NCBI GenBank assembly: GCA_022578965.1
Contig: MU400731.1
Coordinates: 1-64,000 of the forward strand
Source: Xylaria sp. FL1777
Taxonomy: Eukaryota > Ascomycota > Sordariomycetes > Xylariales > Xylariaceae
Reading direction: 5' to 3'
Length of the DNA: 64,000 bases
The notes under the pieces were generated by a model. That model saw only the letters and a program-made list of their open reading frames with translations. It ran no database searches and was not told the DNA's origin. Shown in pieces: positions 12,382 to 25,699 of the stretch (positions are counted from its first letter, which is position 1; every line of letters starts with the position of its first letter). A program made the translations under genes and the position numbers.

Positions 12382-15300
12382 ATTATTCCTTTTTTTCTAA
12401 TTAAGTTATCTTTAACCTATATATAAGTAAAATTAATTAAAGTAATTAATCTTAAGTATAAGTAGTAAAATAAAGTAATATAAAATAATTAAGCATAAAT
12501 ATAATATATTAAATAAAATGCTTATGTAGTATAATAGTTAAAGTACTTATATATTTATGCTTATGTTTACGTGTTAAGTTACGTTTGTTCTGTGCTATAT
12601 TTATAGCAAGTTTTGCGCTTATATTTCTATTGCTATATGTTTTTTTCTTTTTTTCTTTTTTTTTTTTTCTTTCTTTAGCTGCTGCTAAACAATTAGTTTT
12701 AGCTATATATTTTACTACTGCTATTTTTATACTTATTTTATATCTTTTTTGCTTTTTTTTTAATTATTATTTGCATTATAATTATATTGCTTAAACTTGC
12801 AGTAGTTAAAAGTAATATACATAAATATAATTATAGTTAAAGCTATAGTTATAAACATAAACGCAAAAAATTATTATAACTTGCTTTACGCCTAAATTTA
12901 TTTAAAAATAAGTTTAATTCTATTATAAAACAAAACTTTAATAAACTTTTTTGCTAAAAGTTTAATAACTTTAGTAATAAAAATAAAAGTTTTAGCAGTT
13001 CGTTTTTCTTTTAAAATAGCTTTAATTTTAATAAGAATATAAATATTATTAAGCTTTTTATAGGTTAAAAAAAAAAAAATAAAAATAAAAATAAAAATAA
13101 TTTTAACTTTATAAATCTTAAAAAAGATCTAAATGCTAGCCTGCATAATTTTAATATAAATAACGCAAAAAATAAGTCTAATTTTAATACAAATGTTAAA
13201 GTTTTTATGCTGTTTAAACGTTAGCTTATTTTTGTTATAACTTTTATTTATAAACTTTATAAACAAACTACTAAAGCTAAAAACAAAAAGTATAAAACTA
13301 TTAAAAAAGCAATAGTTTTAAGTAGTTCGTTAGTATATTAGCTTTGTTTCAAGCGTTTTAAAAAAGCATTTTAGCTAAAAAATAGCTTGCTTTTAAATAT
13401 AATTTATAAATTTAAAAACTTAAAAATAATAGCTTATATAAGCTATATAAACAGCTATACTTTATATAAGCTTATAAATTAATTTATATTTATTTTAAAT
13501 TAGTTTTACTAATAAGTTAGCTGTTTGCTATATTATATTTTAATGTAATACATATTTAAAAGTTATTAAACTAGTTTGTTTATTTTTTTGTTTTTTAAAA
13601 AAACAACTATAAAAAAGTTGTTATAAATAAAAATTGCACTATTATTTAAAAAACTTCAAACAATTATTATATTAACTTTATAGCTATGCAGTTTTACTTT
13701 TTAAAGGCATTTTTGCGTTTTTTGTTAACTTATAAAGCTTAATTTTAATTAATTAGCAAAGTTAGCAACATAAAAATAAATAGTCTTATTTTTATTTTAT
13801 ATAAAGTTTAGCTAATAATTAGTAATGCAAAAACATTGTACTAAATATAAACACTTAATAGCAAAGCATAAATCTTTAGCTTACTAAGCTATTAAGCCTT
13901 TTTATATAAACGCTATAAGTAGCCTTATTTAAACTAATTTTATAAAATTTTTTAATAAGATTAAAACTATTTTTAATGCTAGTAATATGCTTGTTTAACT
14001 ACATTTAAAGTATAAGTTATAAACTATAAATATACAGCTTAAAAAGCTACTTTTATTTCTTTTAAAAAAGATATATATAAAGCTATATTAATTATTGCTA
14101 ATAAGCATAAATAAAAATATTTAGTTAGCTTTTTTTAACATAAAGATGTTTTAAAGTTTAATAATTAGTGTTTTAAAGCTTTTCTGTAAAAATATTATAA
14201 CTTATTTGTAGTATTTTTACATATAGTTTATTAATAAAACGTAAATATTTTAAAACTTAAAGCAATAAATATAATTTTTATTACGCAATTAAAAATAAAA
14301 AAATAACTAATTAATATATATAACATATTTAAGCTTTAGTTTATAGCTAAATTAATAATAAATTAGTATTATTTTGTTAGCTTAATAGCTTTGCTTTTTT
14401 TTTGTAATTTAAGCGCTTTTTAAAGTTTTTAATTGCTTTAAAAGCTATAATATTAATAATAAGTACTTACTGATTATACTTAGTTAGCTAGCTTTTTTAC
14501 TTAATAAAATAATATTCTTTTTTATTATAAGTTATTTTACTTACTATATTTTTAATCTTTTATTTTTTTAATTTATTTTTAAGGTTTAGCATAAATAAAC
14601 TATACTTATGTTTAGCTTTTTAAAGCTTAAATAACTAAATTAAAAAAACAGAATAAAAGCAGCTATATTGTTTTAAAAAACTAATATAGTATGCTTATAA
14701 ACTAACTATAAAAAGAATTTAGAAAGGTTTAATAAACTTAAGCGCTAATTTTTTATTCTTAAACTTAATATTTCTTATTAATAATGCTACTAAGTCTTTA
14801 GTTTTAAAAGTTATAAATTTATGCTTATTGTTATAATGTTTTATATATTTATTAGTTATAATTTATTATTGCTTTGTTATTTTGTTTTTAATAGTTTATA
14901 ACTTATTAAAACGTTTTTGTATAGCTAAAATTCTTTTTAATGTAAAGTTGTTTTTAATAAACAAACAAAATTTTAGCATATAACCATATAAAGCTTTAAA
15001 AAATAATCGTTTAGTTATAAAATTAATAGCAAAATTTATAGCAAAAAAAGCTTAAAGTAAAAATTAAGGCTAATTAGTTTATTTACTATTTATAAAGCAC
15101 TTAAAATAGCTTTTAATTATTTAGTTTATTTGTTTTGTTTGTTTATTAGTTTTAAAATAAAATATTACTAAAAGCTTTTGCTTAACTTTTAAGTAATAAC
15201 ATAAATTAAACTAAAATTAGCTAGTAAAAACAAAGCTTTTATTAAAAATAATGCTTTTTAAGCTACTATAAATACATTTAATTTTATAATAAAATAAAAC

Positions 15301-18300
15301 TACTAGCTTAACTAAAATTATAGTAATATTAATTAAAAATAAATATATAAGCTTAATAAATTTATTTATAATAACAAAAATAGCATTAATTAGTTTTTTT
15401 TTATAAAAAGTTTTTAGTAAACTTATAATAAAATCTATAAATAGTTTTTATATAAGTTTACTAAATATTAATAAAGCATTAAGTTTACTATATTTTTAGT
15501 AATGTTTTACTTTAGTTTTAAAGCAAATTGTATAGCTTTATATATATTTTTTAACATTTAATTTTATATTGCTTTAGTAAAACTTTTATTATAGCAGTTT
15601 TAAAGTGCAGCTTTAGCTAAAATATTTAGCTAAAAAATCATTATAATATAGCTTAATAAGTTAAAAATATATAGCTTTTTTAAAAAAAATATAAATTTTG
15701 TTTTTATAGCAAACTAAAGATTTTTTTATTAATTATTAAAAATTTGTAAGCTTTTTTGCTTTTAATCGTTTTATAATTGCATAACATTTAAGGTTTTTTT
15801 TTTAAACCTTCTAAATAAGGTTTTTTAGCTTTTTAAAAGCCTTTAGATCTTTTAATTTCTTTAAGCCTATAACTATTTATATACGTAAACGTATAACTAC
15901 TTAAATAAAAAAAGCTTCTTTAATAAATGTAGCTTTAAAATATAAAGCCTTAGCTTAAGCACTAAAATATAAATTAAAAACTTTAACTTGTTATGCTATT
16001 ATAACTTTTCTTTTTAATGTTAAAAAAATATTAATATTACTAAGTAAAACAGCTATATAATTAAAACAACATAAAAAAAAATTAGCTTTATTTTTTTTAT
16101 TTGCTTAGTATTTAATAATAAAGTTAAAAAAAACTAATAATAAACATTAATAAGCTTGCTTTTTATTAAGCTTTAGCGTTTTTATAAACGCTTAAAGATT
16201 AATATAATTAATTAACATTTTAACTAGTAAATTATTTTTTTGTAAATAATACTACTAATGTTTAAAGCAATTTACTATTATAAATATTTTTTAGTTAAGC
16301 ATACTATATTATATTTCTTTTTTAAATAACTTTTAAAAATAAAACGCAACTAGTTTAAAAATGCCTTAATTATTTTGCTAAAATAAATTTCCTGCAAAAG
16401 CTACCTTAAAAAAATTAATCTTTAATAATATTTGTTTTTTAAGGTTAAAATATATAAAAAAAATAGCTTGCTTAAATATATCTTAAAAGTTTTTAAAAGC
16501 TTTCCTTTTAAAACTATTTAAAGAAATTTAACTTTTTTTCGTTTTTATTGCGTTCTTTTTTAAATACTTAAACAAAAGCGCAACAATATAAAAATACTTG
16601 TTTATAAAACAGCAATAAAAGTTATAAAACTTTAAAAATTATTATAGCACCTAACAAATATTTAATATAAGCTATTACTAAATAATATTTATATATAAAA
16701 AGTCTATTTTAATTTTTTAGCTAAAAATAATATAACTTAAAAATTTAATTTTCTTTTAATAAAATTAGCACTTAAATAGCTTAGCGTATAGTTCTACTTT
16801 TTATAGCTTTTTAATAATGTTTTAAATATATTTTGTATAAAAATTTTTATTTAAAAAAAAAATAAGCACATTATTAAAATATATAATATAAAATATATTT
16901 ATTATATTATTAAGTACTTTTTATATATAACTTTAAAAAGTAACAAAAACATTTAACAAACTTATAAATATAACTAAAAATTTATAATAGCTATAATATA
17001 TATAAAACGCTATTTTTTACTTATTTTTTTTCTGAATATATAAGCAATAATAAGCATTCTTAAAGTTAATTTTGCTAAAAATCTTAGTTTTTAAAATTCT
17101 ATTAAGCAGCTCTAAAATAAATAATAAAATATATTAATTTTTGCACGTAATTTAATTAAGTTTTTTATAGTCTATATATAAATATAAGCTTTTATTTTTC
17201 TTAAGTACAAAAAAAATTAAAGCGCTAGTAAAACTAGTAAACTTTTTAATTTTTTTTGCTTTTAGCATTTTATTAAGCTATTTTTATAGTTCTTTTAGTT
17301 TATTTTAAGCTAATAAATATATAAAAAAATAAAATATAACTACGTTTTTTTTTAGCTTAATAATAAAGTTTCCTTGCTTTAATTATAGCAATATATTTAC
17401 TTTATTAGTATTAAAAAACTTAAATAAGTTATAAAACTCTTTTAAAATTACTATAAAATTAAAATAACTAAAGCTTTTTTTTAACTTTTTAAGCTATATA
17501 AGTTTAAATAATTAAATAATAGCATAGCAGTAAGCCTAGTTTTAGCAAGCTTTTATAAACCTAGTTAAGCTAAATATTTTCACTTAAAAGCAGCATAATC
17601 TAAAAAACCATTAATTAATGCTTAAATTTAATATAATTCTTTTATTTTTTAAGGTAGTTTAAAATAATAAAAAAAAGCTGCCTTTAAAGCAATAATTGCA
17701 ATTAATAGCTATATATATACGCTTAATTCTGCAAGTAATACTATAACTATTAGTTAATTTATAAATAACTTAATAAGCTTTATAAGTAAAAAATCTACTT
17801 TTAATAGCATACTATAATGCAAATATACAAAAAAATGCTTGCTGCAATTTATAATAAAAAGCAAAAATAAAACTAATATAGTTATATTTAGCGCATAAAT
17901 TAAAATTAACATAAGTTTTAACAAGTAATTTTATAAAGCTAACAAAATAAATAGTACAAAAAATATAAAAACAGCATAAAATAAATATATAAAGTAATAA
18001 CTTTAGCTTAAAACTTATAACTAATATAATTAGTGCTAAGCTTACTACTTATTTTTTAAGTTATAATATTATAGCTTTTATAAAAGAAATATATAAAACT
18101 TTAATTACTATTTTTAGTTTTTTTTATTTATATTCTGGTTTTTATTTACTTAAATTTTTTAAATAATTTGTTTTTAAGTAGTATTACTATTATAGCTAAT
18201 ATAACTACTAGATTTATTATTTTTATTATTGCTATTATTATTATTACTTTTAAGCTAAAAGCAATTAAAAGTAATATAGCTAAGTTATTTATAGCTATAG

Positions 18301-19855
18301 CAAATAAAGTTCTTATAAAAGTTTAAATTTAAACTATTTCTATTATTGTTTTAAAGTTAATTTAAAAAAGTTCTAAAAATATAATAGTTCTTTAAAGTAT
18401 AAGTATTATTAGTATTACTTTAGTTATTTATGTATTCTTAGTTTTAGTACTAGCTATAACTTCTATTATTATTGCTTTTATAGTATTAGTTTTAGCTTTT
18501 ATAGTTATTATTATTGCTATAAAATCCTTAGTTATTATTATTGCAACTATTATTATAATTATTGCTTCTGCAAAAATAGTTTTAACTATTAAAACTAATA
18601 TTATTATTCTTACAGCTAATATTAATATATTAATTACTAATTTAGTTTTACTTAATATTTAAAGTTAATTTACTAATAATTTAAATAACATTTAACTTTA
18701 GTTTTTTTTTACTATAGTTTAAGCGTTATTTTTTAATTATTAGTTTTTAGCATTATTATATAGCATTAATTATATTAGCTCGTATAATTAGCAATAAATT
18801 ATAATAGTTTATTAGCTCTTGCTAAAATAATACACTTAGTTTTTAATAATATAATAAAGCTTTTTTGCTTTTGTTTTAATAAATATTTTAAAGTTTAATG
18901 CTAGCAAAATATTAATTAAACAGTTTTAAATTCTAGTTAGCTTATTAACTTGCTTGTTTTAATTATATGCTTATGCTAGCCTATAAAAAAGCAAACTGCT
19001 TAAGCAAAATTTTAGTTTAGTTTAAAAACACTTTTTAGTTAGTTTTAAATTGTTCTTTTTTTAAAGTTAATAACTTTTGCAATACTAATTAATAAGCATT
19101 TTTATAGTTTTAGTCCATATTGCTATATATATATAAAATCTTGTTTTTATTACAACAGAATTTCCAATTAGCTTTTTTAAAAATAGTTTAAAGTTCTTTT
19201 ACTTACTTTAGCTAACATTAATAAATAAATTCTATACTAAAAAAGTTATAATTAAACTTTAATAATTAGCTAAAATCAGTATTTTTAAATAAGTAGCACT
19301 AATAGTAATATAAGCAATTTTAATATAATTAATATTTAGGTTTTTTTTAATTATGCTTTTTATTAAAGCTAAAAAATAAAAAGTTATTATTATTACTAGA
19401 ATTCTTATGTTCTTATTTTTAACCTAAGTTATAAAATCGTTTTTTAAAGTTTAAAAAGTTTTTTTGTTTTTTTAAAAATATTGTTCTTTAGTTCTTTTAT
19501 TTATTTAATTATAAAATAAAAATAATACAAGCTATCTTTAATTTTAAAGTAACTTGTTTGCTTTTATTTTTTTGCTGCATAACTTGCTGCTTTAGCTTTT
19601 TAATTTTAGCTAAAAGCTATACAATCTATGTTTGCAACAGTTAAATATTAGCACTTAAAGCACTAAATAATCATTATTTGCTTAAGCCTAGTCTTAAAAA
19701 TAATTCGTACTAAGTTTATTCTTAATTTATTATTAAAGTTTGTTTTAAAAAAAAGCTATTAAAAATAGCATTAGCTCATATAATTAATTAGTATTTAGCT
19801 ATTCTGTAGTATAACAAAGTATTATAAGTAACCTTATCTTAAAAAGCTTTAAAAT

Positions 19856-20048
19856 TATTATAAAAAATATAAAGCATTAAAAGTTAAATATAATAGTTAA
19901 TATATCTTTAGTTTTATAATAAATATTTAATAAAACTAAAGCTTAAAAAAGGAAAAAAACTCCTATAAAATAAGTATAAAAAAGATATCCTATATATACA
20001 TATAACTTATGACATATGCTAAGGTATTTAAGTAGCCTAGTTATGACA
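19856..20048. repeat. Right LTR of retrotransposon copy 2
   Basis: This LTR is 193 bp, the same length as its partner. It starts TATTATAAAAAA, the fully C-to-T and G-to-A changed form of TGTCACAGGAGG, and ends TTATGACA, which keeps the TGACA terminus lost as TAACA in the other two. It is followed by the target duplication TATAA. Confidence 0.9.
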
Positions 20049-20861
20049 TATAAAATAATATATTAAATAATAAGCTATAGTTTGTTTATAACTTAGCATT
20101 ACTATTTATTAGTAGCTTAAAAATGGGTTTATAAAATAAAGCGTTTATTTTAAAGCTTAATAAAGCTAGTAGCTAAAGTAGCTGGTTTTTTTTATAGTAG
20201 CATTTATTAAATAATAAATTACTTTTTATTAACAAACTATTATTTTTTTTGCTGGATTTTTTTTATACTAGCTTATTTATTTTGCGGCAAACTATAAACG
20301 TTGGTTTATTAAGTTAGTTGTTTATTTTTTAGTATATTTAGCTTAGCATTACAAGCTTTTAGTTGCTTGATTTTTTAGCTAGTAATGCGTTTAAAGCATA
20401 AAACAATGCGCAGAAAAATGCTTAAAACAATGTATAAAACAATACGCAAAAACAGTGGCTTACTAAAGTATATATAGCGTATAGCTAGCTTATATAAAAT
20501 AATTTGCTGTTTATTATATTTAGCATAAAATCTTTAACTAGCTTTTTTAAAGATTTTAATAAACTTTAAATTAAACTTTTAGTTTAGTATAAAACTTTTA
20601 ATAAAGCTGTTATTTAAGAGCTTTATAAGTAAACTATATAAGGATTAAAAGGTTATAAAATATTGCTAGCTTAAAAGCTATATATAAAAAAACTACAACA
20701 ATTTTGCAAGCATTTTTTAAATTTGCGTGATAACTTAAACAAAACTATTTTGCAAGCTTTTTTTATATTTTAAAAGATATATAAAAAACTTAATTAGTTA
20801 AGCTAATAAGCCACTTAATTAAAGTATATAACCTTGGATATTATTGTTTTGTTTAGCTATA

Positions 20862-21185
20862 TTATTATATTAGTTTAGTTATATTATTATATTAGTTAAG
20901 TTGTATTATTATATTAGTTTAGTTGTGTTGTTTTATTTAGTTATATTGTTTTATTTAGTTGTGTTGTTTTATTTAGTTGTGTTATTTTATTTAGTTGTGT
21001 TATTTTATTTAGTTGTGTTATAACATTAGTTTAGTAGTATTATTACATTAGTTTAATTATGTTGTTATATTAGTTTAGTAGTATTATTACACCGGTTTAA
21101 TTATATTGTTACATTAGTATAATAATATTATTACACTAGTTTAGTTATGTTTTTACATTAGTTTAGTTAGTTAGTTATGTTATTA
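20862..21185. repeat. Minisatellite with 18- and 22-bp units
   Basis: Roughly sixteen imperfect units occur in a row. One type is TTGTGTTGTTTTATTTAG (18 bp), seen about five times near 20925-21010. The other is a 22-bp form with ATTATTATATTAGTTTAG. The strand is T/G-rich with almost no C. No coding or structural role can be read from it. Confidence 0.7.
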
Positions 21186-22134
21186 TAATTTATACGTATT
21201 TTCTTTAGCTAGCTAAACTACTATAGCTATAATATAGCTAAATAGGTTTTATTACATATATATGCGTTCTTTTATATGTTGTTTTTTTATATATGCTATA
21301 TGCTTATATTTTATTAGTTTTACTTTATTTATTAATACTTTATATGTTTTACCTTATACGTTTTACTTTATTATAAATACTTTATATAATAATACCCTTA
21401 ATTATAGTTTTTACTATAGGTAATAAATTAAGTTTAAAGTAAGTTAAGTAATAAAGAATTATATATATTATAATAAAGCGCATATAGCTATTAAATTATA
21501 GTGGGTATACTTTTATTTTGCTTATGTTTTATTAGCTTATTTTTAATAAAGAGGTGCTATAAGTTAAAGTTAGTTTTAAAGTTTTAACTTCTTTAAAACT
21601 TGCTTAAATTGCTGTTTTATAAGTTGTTATAATTTGATTTTTATATAAATCTTTTTTTAGTAATAGTTAATATATAAAGGAAACTTTTAAGCCATGTTTT
21701 AAAGCTAATAAAGGTTAATAAGTATATAAAAGAGCTAACTTTATTAATTAACATAAAATACGCTTTAATTGCTATATTGCATAAAAGTGTATTTAGGCTT
21801 ATTTAGTAAACTTATATATGCTAAAGCAAATTAAGTTTATTAAATCTTAATGCAAGCTAGGTTTTATTTTTACTGCAAGTAGATTTAAATATGCGCTAAA
21901 ATTACTAGTAGTACTTTTAGCGTATACTAATAATTAAGTAATTTTAATGTTAATATATACTAAAACTATAAAGTTATATTAGTTAATTATATTAAGTTTA
22001 TTATAAATAAAGTATAGTTAGCAATTATATAAAAAGCTATAATTATTAATTTAATTAATTAATGTATAATATAGCTACTATAATATAAAAGCTATAATAA
22101 TTAAGTGAGCTATTATGTATGCTATAATTATTAA

Positions 22135-22640
22135 GGGATCAAGTATACTAAAGGATTAAATATAGAGCACTTAGTGTATAAAGACTATAGTTTATATATT
22201 AAAGCCTTTTAAGGGATTAAGTATACTAAGGGATTAAAGCACCTAAGTATATTAAAGATTATAGTTTATACACTAAAGCTTTTTAGGGTATAAGTATACT
22301 AAGGAATTAAGGCACTTAAGTATATTAAAGACTTTAATATATAGGTGATATACTAAAGCTTTTTAAGGGATTAAGTATAAGGTATTTAAATGTACTAAAA
22401 ACTACGGTTTATATGTTAAAACTTTTTAAGGGATTAAGTATACTAAGGAATTAAAGCACTTAAATGTATTAAAAACTTTAATATATAAGTAATATACTAA
22501 AGCTTTTTAAAGGATTAAGTATAAAGCACTTAAGTGTACTAAAAACTATAGTTTATATATTAAAGCTTTTTAAAAAATAAGTATATTAAAGGTTTAAGTA
22601 TACTAAAGATTAAGTATAAAGTATTTATTTATACTTTATA
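22135..22640. repeat. Tandem array, unit about 73-75 bp, six to seven copies
   Basis: Each unit contains AGCTTTTTAAGGGATTAAGT, then ATACTAAGGGATTAAAGCAC, TTAAGTRTAYTAAARACT and TAGTTTATATATTAA. Units start near 22207, 22281, 22351, 22424, 22502 and 22567. Some skip the second GGATTAAG segment. The units differ by transitions and small deletions. Function is unknown. Confidence 0.7.
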
Positions 22641-22839
22641 GTATTACTAATAAAATATAATAAAGTTTTAAAGATATTTAAGTAAGTATTTATAACTAGC
22701 ATTTATAGCTATAGTAATAAGCTAGCTATTTATTACTAGAATTTAGTTTGCAATTAATTCTTTTTATAAATAAGTTTTATGAAACTATAATTTAAAAGGC
22801 AATAATATATTATAAAAAATATAAAAAGTTTTAGTAGCT

Positions 22840-24100
22840 GCACATTTATTAGTTAATTATATAAGCAATAAACTTAGCACTAATAAGTGTTAATAACTAA
22901 GTTTAGTGCAACTTAGTTAGCAAGCTATAATAATTACTAAAAAAGTAGCATAAGTATTTATTAGTTAATTATAAAAAGTACTAAAATAACTAAGTTTACT
23001 TTAAGTATATACTAAGGAATTAAGTATACTAAAGAATTAAATATATTAAAGGATTAAGTATATTAAAGGATTAAGCTTTTAAAGATATTTAAGTAAGTAT
23101 TTATATAATTTATTTATAGATATATTTTATAAGAAGTTATAATTTAAAAGGCAATAATATATTATAGGAAATATAAAAAGTTTTAGTAGCTATACATTTG
23201 CTAGTTAATAATGTAAGTTATTAAGATATTAAAACTAAGTTTAGTGCACTTAATAAGCGGGCTACAAACTAACTACTACGCGGGCATTTACTGGTTAATT
23301 ATAAAAGGTCTTAATTTAACTTAATATATGCTAAAACCATAAATTAATTAATTAATCCCTTTGTAAATAAGTTTAGTAGATCTTGCATAAAAGGTTTTAA
23401 GCATAATTTAAAAAAGAATAATATATTGTAAGCAATTAATAATATGTTATTAGCTATTATTTAAGAGCAAAGCGAAACTTTATAAGCATTACTTATTAAA
23501 AAATAAAAGGTTTTAATGACTGCTTATTTACTAGTTAATTATATAGCTAAAATATTTAAGTCTAGTAGTGCATTTAGCTAGTTTAATAATTAATTAAGTA
23601 TAAAGGCATTTATTAGTTAATTAAATATATAGGTATTTATTAGTTAATTGTAAAAACTATAAATTAAGCACTAAGAAGTGCTAAAATAACTAAGTTTAGT
23701 GTTAATTATATAAGCTATAAGCATTTATTAGTTAATTGTGCAAGCTACGCTAAAAATGCTAAAACATATAAAAGCATTTAAAAAGTGGCATACATTATTA
23801 GTTAATAGTGTAAACATTTATTAGTTAACTATATAAGTTATATTAAAAGTACTAAAACATATAAAAGCACTATTAATTAATAATATAAACATTTATTAGT
23901 TAATTATATAAAGTACATTATTTAAGTATTACATAGAAGTGCTAAAATAATTAAGTTTAAATGTTTATTAGTTAATTATATAAGCACTTATTAGTTAATT
24001 ATGCAAGCTATAAATTAAGCACTAAAAGTACTAAAATAATAAAGTTATAATAGTTAATTATAAACATTTATATATTATAAATATTAGTTAATAGTAGGTT
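22840..24100. repeat. Interspersed motif TTATTAGTTAATTATA, more than a dozen copies
   Basis: The motif (A/G)CATTTATTAGTTAATTATA recurs irregularly over about 1.2 kb, usually followed by AAGC or AAAG and often by ACTAAAATAACTAAGTTTA. Spacing varies from about 25 to 150 bp, so this is a degenerate, shuffled satellite and not a clean tandem array. The core TTAGTTAATTA contains the palindrome TTAATTAA-like centre. Confidence 0.6.
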
Positions 24101-25699
24101 TTTAGCGTAAGTAATTATTGGCTTATTAAAGCTTAATACGTATAAAGTTAACTAAGATTAAGTGATTTTAATCTAGTGGCTACTTATGGCTAAATATTGT
24201 TTATAGTAAGTAAAAATAAAGAAATAATTTATTTGTTTTAGTAATTGCGTATTTATTTTATTAAAGCTTTTTAAAGAACAAGTTTAAAGCAACTAATAAG
24301 TGCTAATAATAATATTAGTATATTAAAAGCTTTTAAAAAAATAGCTTAAGCTTGTTTACTTATATAATTATTTATTTAGCAAATAATATTAATTTTAATG
24401 CTAGATTTACTAGTTTGTTTTTTATTTTTAAAGATATTATTAGCTTTTATTATTTATTGCTAGCTTGTTAGCGCTTAGTATTAACCTTTAAAAATCTTAT
24501 AAGGGCTAGTATTTCTTTTGTACTAAAAATAGGAAATATAGAAACATGATTTCTTTAGCTAAATATAGTAGCTAAGGTAATTATGTATGCTTTGCAGCTA
24601 GCAGTTAGTTATAGAACTAGCTGTAGCTAATAGAGCTAATGTGTAAACTACTTGCTTTTATTATTACTACTTTTATTCCTTTTATTTTCATTTTTCACTT
24701 TTTATTTTTTATTTTAACTAATGTTGCTTTTAGAATAGTTTTGCTTTAGTTTATATTTTAGCTTTTTATATGCTATATATACTTTACTAACTTTACAATT
24801 ATTTAGCGCTTGCAAGCTTTTGTTTTTATTACTTTAGCTTTTTAAATACCTTTTTGCTTTTAATATACTATAGCTTTATTAACTTTACGATTGCTTAATA
24901 TATGTAAACTTTATGGTTTTATTTTATTATAATAGCTATTTTAGTATATTATGCTGTTATTTTTAGTATATGCGTTATAAAAGCTAGTTATTAATGCTTA
25001 GTATGCAGCAAGATTTTCTGCAGCAAAAATTCTGCAGTGCTTTAAGTTATATGCTTAATATTATAATAACTTTAAGAAATTATTATAGCTAAAGCAATAA
25101 AGTATATTATTTAAAACTTTTGCATTAAAGCAATTAAGCAAAAGTTTTATACTATAAGTTTTGTTTTAAAGCTAAATAATATGCATTAAAATAATAATTA
25201 TTATAGCATATAATAAGTATATTAAAATGTTTATTAAAAATATAGCTATAATTTTAGTGCTAATAATTAAAGCGTAAAAAGCTAAAAGCTAAACTAAAAG
25301 CTAAACGGAAAATAATAAAGATATATATATATACTATTAAAGTTAAAAGCTTACTGTTTATTTTAGCTATTAGTTTGTTTTATTAATAAGCATATAGTAG
25401 CTTTAAATAAATGTGCTATATAAAATTTTGCTTGCTATATTTGCTTGCATATGTATGTTTTTTTTTTTTGCGTTTGTAAAGACATATAAACGTAGAAAAC
25501 ATATAAACGCAAAAAATATATATTTGTGTGTTTTATATTTGCGTGTTTTATTAGCATGCATATCTTAACTTAAATTACTTTTAAGACATGTTTTAGGAGC
25601 TAAAACTTCTTTTAAAATAGCAAATCAAGACTTTAGCGTGTTTGGTATAGAGTTCTTATAGCAATAGATCCAGCTGAGTAAACTCCGGATTAAGTACTC

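Larger units (their letters stand above)
12189..20048. mobile_element. RIP-mutated LTR retrotransposon, copy 2 (complete, 7860 bp)
   Basis: This element has two 193-bp LTRs (12189-12381 and 19856-20048) and is flanked on both sides by the same five bases, TATAA (12184-12188 and 20049-20053), a target-site duplication. Its interior matches copy 1. The interior has lost all coding capacity, so the family is undetermined. A pyrimidine tract (CCTTTTTTTCT) lies just inside the left LTR. On the minus strand it would be a polypurine tract, which weakly suggests minus orientation with the 5' LTR on the right. No primer-binding site could be recognised. Seen: LTRs, termini, duplication. Inferred: orientation and RIP. 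Confidence 0.92.
20054..25640. other. AT-rich block with repeat arrays, ending at the gene block
   Basis: No gene is supported here. The block is AT-rich, stop-dense and carries three repeat zones described separately (20862-21185, 22135-22640, 22840-24100). From about 24100 to 25600 nothing specific is seen apart from AT-rich decay. Composition changes over about 100 bases near 25620-25700 to ordinary GC content, and the last exon of the first real gene starts right after the change. Confidence 0.6.

Noticed and set aside
1..25600. CRISPR-like regular repeats in the AT-rich block
   Set aside because: The arrays are contiguous or irregular, without unique spacers, and the host is a eukaryote.
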